Source: Copromyces sp. CBS 386.78
Lineage: Eukaryota > Ascomycota > Sordariomycetes > Sordariales > Sordariaceae
Direction: 5' to 3'
NCBI GenBank assembly: GCA_030685235.1
Contig: MU839188.1
Span: 62,001-126,000, forward strand
DNA length: 64,000 nt
Shown: in pieces, positions 33,801 to 45,959 of the stretch
Numbering within the stretch: position 1 is the first letter of the stretch
Layout of the letters: the number at the start of each line of letters is the position of its first letter
Notes under the pieces: model-generated
Seen by the model: only the letters and a program-made list of their open reading frames with translations
What the model was told of the DNA's origin: nothing
Databases searched by the model: none
Program-made: the position numbers and the translations under genes

Positions 33801-35899
33801 GGCTACAGCTTTTAAAATAATATTAATAACAGTAATATTAAACTATTACTATTAAGCCTTCTAAATAGAGATTACGAATAAAATTAAAATACTTCTTAGG
33901 AAGAGGATAATTAGTTATAAGAAGGAGTTAATCCGTATTATATTTTAAATAAGATATTTATTAAATATATTATAAATATATATCCGTCGCTTCTATTAAC
34001 CCCGCTAATAATATTTAACGTAAATTATATAATAAATTGCATAGTTTATAAATATTTATATTAATAAAAACCCTAAGAAGCCGTATTTAATATTAGGAAA
34101 TTATTCTAACTAGTCTTTAAAACAATAGGGAAGATTATTATTAAAGCGGAAGTATATCAGCTAATTACTAAATTAAGCCGATTTAATAGAATTTATTAAT
34201 AAGATTTACCCCCTATATTTAAGTAGTATAGCGATTTAAATAATTATTTATTAAGCTAACTCTTTAAAGAGGTAGAAAAAACTTATTTATAAAATTATAA
34301 AAATATAAAGATGTAAATCGAAATTAGCGGGGATATACTACGGTTAAAATATAAATAAATTTTTAATTATATATAAGTATACGTTTATAAATTTAATAAG
34401 AATAGGACGTTTAATAAGTATAAAATATAGTTCGTTGTAAAAGGCGATTAATAGAATAAAAATAGTATAAATATATACGCTTTTACTTTAATAAGGAGGT
34501 TATTTAAATTTATTATCGCTCTCGCTATAAAATTCAACTTCGAATTGATTTAGTATAATACAGTTAATACCTTTATTAATATATATTTCGATAAGGAGAT
34601 TTATATACGTATACCTCCCGGGTATTAAATCCCTAGTAAGGTTTTCAAATTGATTAAAGTATTATATAGTTTACGACGAATACTTTTATTATAGTAAAGG
34701 GAGCTTAGCGGTACGTTTAAATCTATAGGCTTCGAAGTAATCCTTAAAAATCCGTATATTATAAAGAAGAATAATATTTTTATATTCTACTACATTAACG
34801 ATATTATATTTGCGTTTAATAAAAATAAAATAGAAGAAGTTAATAAATATGTTATAGAACTATAATTAAAATATCACTTTATAAAAAGAAACGAATTCTA
34901 ATAGCTTTTAGGTATTAAAATTATTTGCGATTAAGACTAAAAAAAGATCTAACTATTATAAGAAGCCTATATCGAAAAGATCTCCAAACTATTTAAATTT
35001 AGTTTTTAACCTATTTTAGTACTTATAAGGCATATAGAATTAGCTTTATACGAGGGTACTACTAGCTATATAGAAATCCGCTCCTACTAAATTAATATAG
35101 GCTTACTACTATATATAGCGGTTAATATTCAATTAAATATTATATTCTTAATAAGTAAATTAATACGATATAATTATAATCCTAATCTTACTTATTTAAT
35201 AATTAGCGAAAAGGTAATATAATATTTTCGAATTATTAAAATTTAAATACTATATTTCGGCAGTAGCGACTAATTGGAAATAGCTTTAAATATTTTATTT
35301 ACAAATAATTTAAACAATTGAAAGAATTTATAGGGTTTTATAATTAAATTTTGTAGTAGTTTAATCTATTAAAGTATAATTAAATAGACTACTATTGTAA
35401 TTTCAATAATAGAAGTAGAATTATATATAGTTAAGAAAGTAATTAAAGAAACTTTATTTATAATGTAGTTAATATCTATTTTAGGAGTAAAATTATTAAA
35501 AAATTCTATTCCTATTCTACAATATAATAATAAGTAAATTATTAGGGCGCTTATAGAAGAGACCCCTACTTTTAATATTAAGATAAAATATATAAATATC
35601 TATAAATACTAGCTAAAAGAGGAGATCTTTACTAAGAAAACGCTTAAAACCGAATATTTAAATATAAAATTAATGCTAGTAAATAGATTAATAAAAGTAT
35701 TAGATATTCTAAAGTATAAGAAATTTAGAGAGTTTCTAAGTATAGTAGAGAAATTACCCCGGAAGAAGGATAATCCGGGATTGGAGGAGATTGATCTAGA
35801 CGATTTGGATGAGAAATTGGGTTTGAATATATAAGAAATCTGTAAATAACTTTACTTTTAACCTCAAACAGGCAAAAGAGGTCTGTAAGTAAGGGGGTG
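30816..35899 (+). pseudogene. Gag-pol relic of copia copy 1
   Basis: In one frame, stops interrupt a recognisable polyprotein. Around 34540–34740 is the segment with FINIYFDKEIYIRIPPGY and LIKVLYSLRR, equivalent to the copia RT palm. At 34785–34814 FYYINDIIFA corresponds to the catalytic YVDDI box, with the first Asp lost. RNase H residues follow near 35385–35440 (IEVELYIVKK, the decayed TEAE box). No functional product is possible. Integrase and gag are too decayed for me to place. Confidence 0.85.
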
Positions 35900-36073
35900 T
35901 ATTAGATTGTAGGATGGAGATCTCGACTAGATAAGGCGAGTCCCAGTCACCTAATTAAGGTCTTGGCATTTCCGGGATACCCGAGCACCCCCCAGACCTT
36001 CTAGAGCGGATCAGTCATATAGCCAGTTTCTAGACAGTTAAATCAACTAGATCATACACCAGTAAATCTGACA
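35900..36073 (+). repeat. Right LTR of copia copy 1
   Basis: 174 bp, ending CCAGTAAATCTGACA. Here the first, interior-facing part carries the mutations (TATTAGATTG for TGTCAGATTG), the mirror image of the left LTR. Confidence 0.92.
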
Positions 36074-36078
36074 GATAC

Positions 36079-36701
36079 AGCCTTTTTGGATTCCCAGTAC
36101 CTCTAACGTTGAAACCCACCCTATTGTACTTGGGCGAAACCACCACGCGACCAATGACACCTTACGGGTACGCTACCCATACCCAGATGACATGGGTCGA
36201 GATCGATCGCAGGCTGTGATGCAAAAGACCGACGGCGAATTGCGGCTCTGGGTCCTTGAAAACTCAATGGCCATTGTGAGGGTGGTCACAAGGCTTCTTC
36301 TCGTGCTGGTTCAAAGGTAGAATGCATGGTATTGGTTTGTCTGGGTATCGAAAAGAGGTCTTGCAAACCGTCACAACGCAGAAAAAGTTCCAATTATCAC
36401 CTTGGATTTGATCATACTTTGTTCGAAAACATTTGACGGCTTCTCTGGCGGCCTCATTCATAGTCTGGGCCCCATCCGTCTCCGTTTGCGCCCCCAACTC
36501 CCTTAAGCATGGCGCTGATGGATGATGATATGCATGACATAAATGTGGAAAAATCATGTATGCACCCGGCCATACTCCTGATATATGTCTCCTTCTTCCT
36601 CCCCTCCTCTTCTTCTCTTTGTCAAAAGTCCCGCCCTTTAGCTTCGTTGGTCAAGGCCGTAATATCCTCCTCGCCTACCTCGTTTTCGTCCCTCCGCTTA
36701 T
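36079..36701. other. 3' flank of the kinase gene
   Basis: 0.6 kb between the right LTR and the kinase stop codon. A minus-strand ORF at 36264–36557 has no recognisable motif, and I do not call it a gene. Confidence 0.4.
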
Positions 36702-38939
36702 TTAACCAATAACAACCCGGGCTCCCTCTTTGCCCAGAACTCCCCTCTCTTTCGGCTTCGGGCTGCTTCCCCTACCCTTCTTGCCCTTAAACAATCCAAA
36801 TATTCCTCCACCTCCTCCGCTTTCTCTCCCACCATGCGCCCCTTCACCATGTGCAGCCGCCGCATCCGCCGGCAGGGTGGCATCCTGTCTTGCCAAATCG
36901 CTCCAGCTACCTGCTCCATCCAGCGTAACCTGCATACCTCCCGTCGGACTTTCTACCATCAACGATGACGATCCGTGTGCTCGGCCCTGGCGACCTGACG
37001 TGGTGTAGGATTGAGGATAAGGAGGCAATGGCGGAGCACGGCTAGTGGGAACGGCGCCGCTGCGGCCTTGGCGGTGCGAACTGGTGGGTCGAGGCCCGAT
37101 GGCAGCCCGTTGCGAGTCGTAGGCGTTGTAGGCCTGATAATGTGAGTGGGCGCTTTGCAAAGAGTTGCTTCGTTCGGGGTTCTTCGGAATCGAGTTGGTT
37201 CGCGCTGGGACGATTCGGTCCTGAGATTGTTGCCCGCTGTGATTGCTGGGAGGGTTGAAGGAGGAGCGGCTGCCGTTGGGGTGGTGGGTTTGGACCGATT
37301 GTGAGTGCGTGGGCGCATGCGAGCTCATCTGAGTCGCTTCGCCTGTTGTAAGTGCTTGCCCCGGGTGGACAATTTCGTCTGGGACGGGTGTGGGTTGACT
37401 GTTGGGTGTCTCGACTTGCCCCTCGGTGATTCTAGGGTTTGTTAGCATGGTAACCGTTAGCGCAAGTGATGTGGGACATACTTCTTGTAGGCAGCTAATG
37501 TGTAATCGAAGGGTTTGAAATCGGTCTCAATCATCCGATAAAGCTCATCTTCGCGGATCTCCTTGTCTGTGGCGTCATCCTTTAGCTTCTCACGCGGCTT
37601 CTGCCTCCTTGCCCGGGCTTCTAGTGGCGCTTCTTCCAATAATAGCTCCTCCAAGTCGTATGTAGCATCGAAATTCGTCTTGTCTGACGACGGAACAAAC
37701 ACAGGCTCTATTTGCTTCTTCTCGAGTGCGTCGAAGTCGATGACAGAGAAGAATTCGTGGTAGATGAAGCTCTCCCAGGTGTGACCCAAACGCTTATCTG
37801 GGTTGAACTCCAAAGCGTCCTTTATGGCGTACATACAGCTTAGCTGGACTGGAGGCTGTGTGACGGGGAATTTGGGGTTGGCGGCTTGGATAGTCTGGCT
37901 GAGTGATGATTCGGAGTGGCCCTCAAATGGCCTCTGTTTGTAGAGTCAGCATGGTTTGTCTTGTCAAGTGAGATGGCGCAGCAAGACATTATAGTCCGGC
38001 CAGCCCTCGATTCTGATGGTACGTACCTTGTTATAAATGCACTCGTAGAACAAAACACCCAATGACCACCAATCAGCTCGGACATCGTAGCCCTTGCCAG
38101 CGTAGACTTCTGGCGCAAGGTATGCCAAGGTACCGGACTTGCTCGTTAATGGTCTTCCCGGTATAACGTCCGAGGCAACATTCTGATAGCGTACATAATT
38201 AGCCTGGTGAACGCAAGAATAGGGGCCCACGGTCTGGCGCGTACAAAGTCAGTTAAATGGACATGGCCATCAGCATCGAGAAGCACGTTATCGGGCTTGA
38301 CGTCTCTGTGGATAATATTATGCTGATGGACATAGCGCAAGGCACAGCCGAGCTCCGCGATCCAAAACCTTACCGCCGCTTCGGTAAATGTCTTTCTCGA
38401 GATGTGGAAACGTAGATCACCGCCGCTCATGAGGTCAACGACCAGGTACCTGGGTTCGTCGTCAGCTATTTTCCCGCCAATGTCGAACTCGGTTGCAACG
38501 TACATGTACTCGATATCCTGGAAGCTGTATCGCAAGTTGCAAATAAAGGGGTGGTTGACATGTTCGAGCATTCGCCGTTCTCGGATGATATTTCTAACAC
38601 TCTCAGACCGTACAACTGGGGAGAGTTAGCCATTGTGACTTGGTCTCCTCGAGGTCGTACCAAGCCTACCTTCATCTTTTCTAATGTATTTCAGGGCGAA
38701 TGATAGACCGGTATCTTTTCGCTCGACAATGCGCACCTTGCCAAAGGCACCTCGGCCGACTACTCGTAGGAGACGGAAGTGATTAAGGTTCACTGCGACA
38801 CGTGTCTAGTCAGCATTGCAACTTTGGATCAAAGACGGACACGTGGAACTGGAGCCTGGACAAGCCGAGACAGCAAAGAGGAGAGTATCTTCTTACCTTC
38901 GCCGTCAAGATCGACGGGCTTTCCCTGGTTGTTTCCCAT
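36702..38939 (-). CDS. Serine/threonine kinase of the STK32/YANK family
   Basis: Seven exons by frame and splice fit: 38939–38897, 38792–38670, 38615–38504, 38449–38245, 38182–38027, 37933–37482, 37431–36702; 606 residues. The N-terminus MGNNQGKP has Gly2 for possible N-myristoylation. The AGC-like kinase domain has GRGAFGKV (residues 27–34), Lys49, [10 protein letters not shown] (Asp142), a DFN motif (Asp160-Phe-Asn instead of DFG, typical of STK32), and [12 protein letters not shown] with [15 protein letters not shown]. The post-kinase segment ([20 protein letters not shown]) is also STK32-like. The last about 240 residues are a disordered Ser/Pro/His-rich fungal tail ending in a glycine-rich [13 protein letters not shown]. 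Membrane-linked signalling is likely; substrates are unknown. Confidence 0.92.
38450..38503 (-). other. 54-nt in-frame intron inside the kinase domain
   Basis: Donor GTACGT, branch GCTGAC, acceptor CAG. Its length is divisible by three and it lacks stops, so retention would add 18 residues between EYMY and LVVDLMSGG. Removing it restores the STK32 family spacing exactly. Confidence 0.85.
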
Positions 38940-39258
38940 CCCGCCCTGCCGACAGCTTTTCTATACGCGGTCGAAAAGCGGCTGACTTTTTCTTCTCCCA
39001 AAGTATATATAAAATCGAACAAAGATTTAGGCGATACAGTCCATGCCGGGGACAGCTGCGGCGGGGGCTGTTGATAGCTGGACAAAGTGTCGCCTGGTGG
39101 TGCTGCGGTGGGTCTGTCACAAGTCGCCAAGTGGGAACCCAAGATTAATGATTATTCGGGTTTCAGGTCTTGGCACTAGTCGAGTTCAGCAGCGAAGATC
39201 TTTGTCTTTTCGATTCGAAGCGGAAATATCCCGTCTTTCGTTCCTGGCACGCGCAATC

Positions 39259-39295
<37 letters not shown>

Positions 39296-40875
39296 AGCGT
39301 TGCTGGCCGAGCTCCTCGCTCCTTCTGTGTGTTTACGTCACGGCACGGACTGGCCGCAGCGAATCGCGAGGTCGAATCGAAGGTCGAGGAAGATCGTTGT
39401 TCGAGACCACCGCGATGGGCTAGCGGATACGGTTGTGTGTCTTGTCTGAGGCGGCGGTTGATCTTGCGGCGCTTCGTGAACACAAGCCTGGACCCTGGAT
39501 CTGGGGGCCTATCGTATGCGACCAGCGACGTTATTCGGTATCGATGACGGAATGCGGTGAGGAGCGATTGGCGAGCGAGGATATGTGGCGTGCGAACTCG
39601 ATTGAAACTGGTGGATGTCGTCGTCGTCGTCGTGGATTCGATTCGCCTCGAGTTGGGTGAATGTGAAAAGATGGAAAAGCGAGGACAGAGCCGGAGATGT
39701 GGTGAGCACTATGGTACTGGAGGCCACAAGGACTTGGAAGCGGAGACGAGCGGAAGAAGCTCCAGGCTCAACCAGTGGGCAGGTCTTGAACGGGTCTCTT
39801 GGTGAACGGGGGGTAGGCCGAAATGAAGGACAGCGATAGTCTATCTTTGTTTTAGTGGAGGGATAGAGCTTCTCTTTTTAGTGCCGCAATTGGGGGAGGG
39901 GGGGACCCCGTAGTCAATTGCGAGTGCCGGGTTGGGGTGACTGGTTGAGATTATGTTTGCTCTTGGAGTGTGCCTTGTGTGTGTAGCAGGGTGTCGAACG
40001 GTGGTTGTGAGTAGGAGAAGGCTTTGTTCATAGGCGCGAAATTGAAGAGGCGATATAGGATGAGAAAACGGAAGCATGTGGGTTGGACGGCGACAACAGG
40101 ATGCAAATGTGGATGGCCGGGGACAAGACGGACGGACGGGCAACGAACGGGACGGGAAACAACAAAGAAGCAATGGAAGGTGGTCCGTGGCGGCGGTGGT
40201 GGTGGTGGCGGTCGGGTCGGGTGTCCTTGAGGTACAATAGAGGAGGCTAACAGCTAAAATGATGGGTGACCAGTGGCTTCCCGCTGAAAAGGCAGGCTCC
40301 GTGGGTACCCTGACATGCGCCAGATTAGTGCCGACGCCCGCCATGTTTTACACGCCCCATCCCGGCTGAACGGGCAAACGGTACGGATAGGAGATCCACT
40401 CCCGAGATAAACACCAGTCAGCGCCCGCCAACCGTCGATGGTCTTTGATATGGTGTCTCTGATGTCTCCGAGGCCTGTTGTAATTGGTGGTAATGATGAT
40501 GGCGATAACCTGAACTCCAAAATGCCCCTATTCTGAAGTGTCTAATGGTGTTGTAGAGTGACTGGAGTTGACATGTCAATCCCCCCTTTCACAGAATCTG
40601 TTAGAGGCTGTTAGAGAGAGAGAGAGACGGATCCACCGACTGCAGGTTTCCATCTCACTGCTCCTTCCTTCTTCAGCGGCCTTCCTGTTTGTGGACGCTC
40701 TGTCCGCTGAGTGTCAACTGAAAGCGAAAGAGAATGGATGGCAGTTTCAGCCGATTATCGGAAGAACAGACCGATACCGCATATCGCCCAGTGTTTGATG
40801 GTGACCTGAGGCTTGAAGCTATTTCCCCAACATTCCAACAGTCTTAAGCTTGTGGGGAAACCACACGGCAGTCGC
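38940..40875. other. Upstream region of the kinase gene
   Basis: 1.9 kb without a supported gene. It contains the (TG)n run, GTCGTC repeats near 39617 and a GGTGGC run near 40188–40210. The many ORFs in all frames are low-complexity. Confidence 0.45.
39260..39295. repeat. (TG)17 microsatellite
   Basis: A perfect dinucleotide run about 320 bp upstream of the kinase start codon. Confidence 0.95.
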
Positions 40876-41088
40876 ATCCCTTTAGCGGTGAAATCGTATC
40901 ATTTTTGCCAAGACAATCCGTATGGCCAGCCGATTGGCCAATTTTTATCCACTTGTACATCTTGGCCACGCAGATACCTGAGCCTTGCCAGCTTTTGCGT
41001 GTTCTTGGCGAATTTTTGGGTGGTCACCAAGTACTTCGAGTAGAGAATGTCTTGGCAAAAAATGATACGATTTCACCGCTAAAGGGAT
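40876..41088. mobile_element. MITE-like element, 213 bp, about 39-bp terminal inverted repeats
   Basis: The left end 40876–40914 (ATCCCTTTAGCGGTGAAATC...) is matched in reverse complement by 41049–41088, with one extra A and no other mismatch. The middle 134 bp is unique and non-coding. The exact target duplication is ambiguous: TA inside CCCTTTAGCGG would suit a Tc1/mariner-type element, but the inverted repeat extends beyond it. The composition is normal, so there is no RIP. Confidence 0.8.
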
Positions 41089-42709
41089 TGCAACATGATC
41101 ACAAGCTCACCCATTTCAGGCAACCGGCCCCTGCGTCCTGCGCGAGAACCATGTCAGGCAGTGTGATGCCCAGAAGAGCGCCCGCCGCCGCCATCGCGTG
41201 GCTATCGCGTGGGAGAATGCCTGGAGAGTCTGGGCATGGATAGCGAGCTCGTGGACAGTGGACTGTTTCGAGTTTAGCGAATGGAGTCGTTGATACCCTG
41301 ACCGGTTTAGCGCTCTCGCCAACTATCTTAGGTTTCTAGGCGAGCACCAAGCAACCTCTCCAATTTCCTTTTCACTAGTAGGTAGCTGACAAGAAGAGGT
41401 GAAGCCTCAAAATATCCTCCCTCCCTCACCCACTCGCTTAAAACATCCCCGTTGGATCTCTCTCTAGTCCAACGTCAGCCGGACATGTCCGAAGTCAACC
41501 GGTCGGTGGTAGCATTGTGCTTCTCGGTTCCGACAAGATGGAAAGTTGAAGCAGCGGTGTCGTCTAACTACGGACATTCACTTCTCTCTTTCCCACAACC
41601 ATACATGTTCGTTTTCCCCTGCCCTCAACCTTGTCAAGTTTTGTGTGCGTGGTCCCCATGTCTCTCTCTTCTGCCGGGAGACAGCGCGTCAACCTGGAAG
41701 ACAAGCATGGAACATCGAACAGAAACGAAATCATCTAGAACACTGCATATACCAGCAACATCCCCGCATGTATACCGAAATAGACGAAACATCTTACAGA
41801 AACAGAAACGAGAGAAGAAGAAAAAAGATGAGTCATCTCTTTTCGACGGTTCACGACCTTATGCGTTTGACGTGGGTTCAATTCGCACCGAGAGGGACAA
41901 AGGCATATTATGAATCTCAATCGCGGAGACCGACATTGATCCTTCTTTCTGCTCTGAAACGGACCATGGGTCGTTACGGGGGTTGTCATCGACATCAGAC
42001 ACGAGCGCAGATCAGATTCGATCATCACATTCAACGGCTCGTCATTTTACATACCATGTTGATGGGCATGATGCTCACCGCAACAAAACCCTGGAATACG
42101 AAAATCCCAGTTGATCACAGATAGGGAGAAAAAAAATGTGTTCTTCTTCCCGCCGTTTCCGCGCGATATCAAAGTCAAACCTGGCTTGTTGGCAGCGTTT
42201 TTCCTGGTTCCAGGTTCCCGTCAGTACATATCCGACACGAGGCAGAAACAAGGGCGGATAGGAATATCCTTGCCTGACCACGTGCGAACTACGGCACACG
42301 AGAAAAACCAATATGCACGAGTTCAGTTATATCACTCGACTGTTTGAAAGGGCGGGATGGGAAAGTGATGGTTAATCTATCGGGGCGTGGCTGCCGTGGC
42401 AAGTGCAGATGTTGTGTAACCAGCACAACGGAACCACCACAACCCACGAGGTTGGTGTTACCTACATGCGCACGGACTGTGATACCATTTCTAAGGCATG
42501 AAGGAGCGCTGACTCCAGATTACCTTACCCCATCGTGTTGAGCTCTGTTTATCTAGGTAGGCAAATAAGTGCTTACAAGTTGATGACCAAGATGGTATGC
42601 AAGCAAACAAGAAGCGCCAAACTTGAACATCAACGGAACTCAAATAATCCGAACCGAATAGTATTAGACATCGTCATCACGGCCTGCCCGAAGTTGCTCG
42701 TCCAAGTAG
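41089..42709. other. Gene-poor region before the large transposon
   Basis: 1.6 kb with overlapping ORFs in several frames (for example 41452–42124) but no recognisable domain, signal or splice-supported model. I see no gene I can defend. Confidence 0.4.
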
Positions 42710-42776
42710 TTCCCGCACTCAAACGCCTTGTCGTTTTCTTGGCATGAGGGGGTGGCATATATACACACACCGCTAC
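42710..42776 (+). repeat. Left terminal inverted repeat
   Basis: Begins TTCCCGCACTCAAACG and ends ACACACACCGCTAC. It stays GC-normal although the sequence 20 bp further in is RIP-mutated. Confidence 0.9.
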
Positions 42777-43059
42777 TCAACCCGTAAATCCGTAAATTGT
42801 AACCTTTTACGACGATTCTTATATAGAATTGAAGTTTAAACTCTATACTTTTCGTTCAAAGTAAATAAACCTATCACGATAATACTTCCCAAAATAATCT
42901 TTAAGAAGACTCTTGTAAATTTGAAGCGGTTTCGTACTCAAAGCGGTATACCCTCGGTCTAATTCAACGAAAGCTATAGCGACGATAACTAGGAAAATTC
43001 TAGCGCAATAATTTTATAACGTATATCCGTTCGCCCTAAAAAGAAGAATTGTACCTTCG

Positions 43060-45480
43060 TTGAAGTTAAATAATCGGTTAATAAAGCTATTGCTAACCTT
43101 AAGAAGGCTAGAAGGCCGCCCCTAAGAAGGCCGTACTTAAAAAGGCTGCCCCTAAGAAGGTTATAAAGGCCGTACTTAAGAAAGCTACCCTTAAATTAAG
43201 GAAGGGGAAGGAACCCGCCGCGTTAGAACTAAATCTACTTTTATCCCTTCTTATTTAATGGGCCGCTACCCCTATTGAATTTTCTAGTAATAAAGACGAA
43301 TTTTCTGACGACGACGAATAAAAGTTCCTTATCCGCCTTACCCCTAAGAAGAAGGCTTTCGAAATTTCGTTTTACTATTTTAGTAATAATAACGACGATA
43401 AAGTAACCTTTCTGATTAGACTTCGACCTATTTTTATATTATCTACCCGTAAGCCGGTTACTCTAATTCCGCTTCTTAAGTTTATTTACCCTCTATCTAT
43501 TTAGGTATAATTTACTATTATAGGTTCGTATATATTCGTTGGTCGTAATAAACTGTTCGCTATCGAAAATTGTAGTTTATATAAGGAGATTAAAGTCGAG
43601 TAAAATAATAGCGAATTTTATTTATAGCGGTTTGGGACTAGCCTACTCGGAGAAATTAGAAAATTATAGTTTAGTTACGTATAGAATATTATTAATATAA
43701 CTACGGCCGTAGGGATAAGGTATTAAACCTCCCTTTATAATATATTATATATTACTACCGTATAAGATAATTATTACGTTAAAGTTATAGTTTATAATAA
43801 GATTGTCCTTAGCAACGAATTCTTTAATATGTATAGTAATATTAATTATAAGGTGGTTATAAAATTGTACTTTCGCTACGCTAGCTAGTACTCTATTTTT
43901 ATAATATTTTTTTTAAATTTCGGTTAATTAAACCGCCTACTAATAAACTAGTAATACTCCCTCCTTCGGTTTTAAATATACTTTTAATACCATCCCCCTC
44001 TTATAATTTATTAAATCCCTTTGTTACTTAAGCGGTTACCCCCTAGTCTTCGTATAGTTCTCGTACCCTAAGGACGAAGAGTAGTACTAGTATTAAGAGG
44101 AAGACTATTACTAATACAATATTATAGGAAGTCGATCGTTTTAATAAATTAGACTGCGAGTAAGAAATATATACGGGTAGGGTTAAGACTAAAGGTACCG
44201 TATACTAGGAATTTATATAAATATAGAAGTATAGTAACGGCTACCGCTACTATAATTATAATAAGGGTATTAATTATTAAATATATTATATTTTTAATAG
44301 TAGTAAGAATTATTATAATTTTATAATTAAAAATGCGGGTAAGTAGGCTGAAATTATTTCTATAGGTTCGGCTATTGTACGAATACTACCTAGTCCGATA
44401 TTATATAAAATAATTATAGTAGAGAACGTTACGAACGTTTCTAATAGCAGTAGCGGTAGTAGAGGAGGAAGGAGGCGTAATAATAATAATAATTTTCTTA
44501 TTAATATTAATATCATTAATAACATTAATAGCGGTAATAATAGTATTAATATAGAAACTATAAATAATTTATTATAGGCTACGCTAAGGAAGAATAATTT
44601 TAAAGGGCTATATTTATTATACCCTTATATATTATACCCTCCGCCTTACTATCTCCCCTATTAATATTTCCCCCCCTACTTCTACCCCCCTCTACACCCC
44701 TAGCCTCCTTATCACCCTCCTTATACCGCTAGCGGCTCTATAATTACTATTATATTCGCTAGTAGTTATAATATATTTTGCAATTTCCTAATATTTAGTA
44801 GGGCGATAACTATCGATTTAGCTACGCCGTTTAAATATTAGACTACAGCCTTCTATAAGTAATTAACCGACCGTAAAACTTTTATAGCTAAGCGCATTAA
44901 CCCCCCTCCTATTTTAATTATAATTACTATTTCCAATAATAGGAAGACTTCGTAAGTACCGCTATCGACTATACTACTATCGATAGCCAACGAGAGGGAA
45001 GAGTATAAGGAGGAGGAGGAGGAGGAGGAGTATGAGGAGGAGGTTAGAGAATCATTAATCTTTCGTCTACTACCGCCGGAATCTCTCGGCTTACGTTCGT
45101 TACCGCTATCGCTTGCCTTACTTAACCGGTTAATATAAAAATTTATTACCGAATTCTTTAAAACCTTTTATAAGAATTATTATATTAGGAAGTTATTAGA
45201 ATCGACGATAGTATATAGGGTTTTTATCGCCCTACGGGAGAAGTTCTATAACCTAGTAGTGCCGGCTAATATATTCGTACTTAAAAAATAGCCGGCAATA
45301 TAGTTTATATAATTAGGCTTTTCGTTAGAGTTCTATATAATGTTTAGAAGTAGTATTAAAGATTTCCTTAAATAGGAGTACGCGGTATTAGTATTATAAT
45401 TAAATTATAGTAGGTATACCTTTTATTTTACTATTTCGATATTCTAATTAATTAGTATATTAATTTAAATCTACAATTTA
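43060..45480 (+). pseudogene. Second transposon ORF relic, Lys/Ala-rich then acidic
   Basis: One plus-strand frame stays open between stops that are almost all TAG or TAA, as RIP would produce from CAG, TGG or CAA. It contains a histone-H1-like repeat near 43100–43200 (KKAAPKKVIKAVLKKATLK), a long middle part, and a glutamate tract near 44990–45055 (EEYKEEEEEEEYEEEVRES) followed by LLPPESLGLRSLPLSLALL. I do not recognise the family. It could be an accessory DNA-binding protein of the transposon or captured host sequence. Ends are approximate. Confidence 0.5.
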
Positions 45481-45959
45481 ATATTATTCTCGAATTCGGT
45501 ATCGTTAAAACTTTAGCTTCTATAGCGGGTAGTACTACCGTTAGCGGTCCTAACGAATAATAACTCTTAGCGAGCGATAATTCGAACTGATATAATATAT
45601 AGCGAAAGAGGGGGATTTTTAGCACTTTGGTATTATTATATAAATATATAGATTTAGTATTTTTAGTACTAAATTATAATATAACCGATTTATTTCCAAA
45701 TTCTCCGGTATTTTTTAGATTATATTAATATCGCTTAATTACATTACTAATCCGCCTAAACTCTTCTAGCTCTTTAATATATATTATTACATAATTTTTA
45801 TTTATATTATTAGTATTTTCTATTATTAATTTCGCGTTTTTAAAGTAGCTACGGATTTATTTAATATAATATTTAATTATTATCACTATTCGACGTAGAA
45901 AGGTAGGAAATTCGTTATTAAGTATATTATCGCTACCCTCGCTATTATATATCCGCTTT

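Larger units (their letters stand above)
30637..36078 (+). mobile_element. RIP-degraded Ty1/copia LTR retrotransposon (copy 1)
   Basis: The complete element is 30642–36073 (5.4 kb), bounded by a perfect 5-bp target duplication GATAC (30637–30641 and 36074–36078). It has two 174-bp LTRs and a purine-rich AAGGGGGTG directly before the right LTR. The interior is extremely AT-rich, TpA-rich and full of stops. Reverse transcriptase comes after the region expected for integrase, and RNase H is last, near the 3' end, which is the copia order. Confidence 0.93.

Noticed and set aside
30757..35880. CRISPR array or AT-rich centromere core in the AT block
   Set aside because: No regularly spaced repeats, and the block is explained by one LTR element with target duplication and RT motifs.
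36264..36557. 97-codon minus ORF near the kinase 3' end, considered as a dynein light chain
   Set aside because: A weak resemblance over a few residues only; the conserved core is absent.
38450..38503. Treating the 18 residues [18 protein letters not shown] as part of the kinase
   Set aside because: The STK32 family has no insertion there, and the segment has a strong donor, branch site and acceptor.
41872..41905. GGGTTCAATTCGCACC as a tRNA T-arm
   Set aside because: No matching acceptor, D or anticodon stems are found around it.
41452..42124. ORFs of 153 and 192 codons in the gene-poor region
   Set aside because: They overlap each other in different frames and have no domain, signal peptide or coding bias that I can see.
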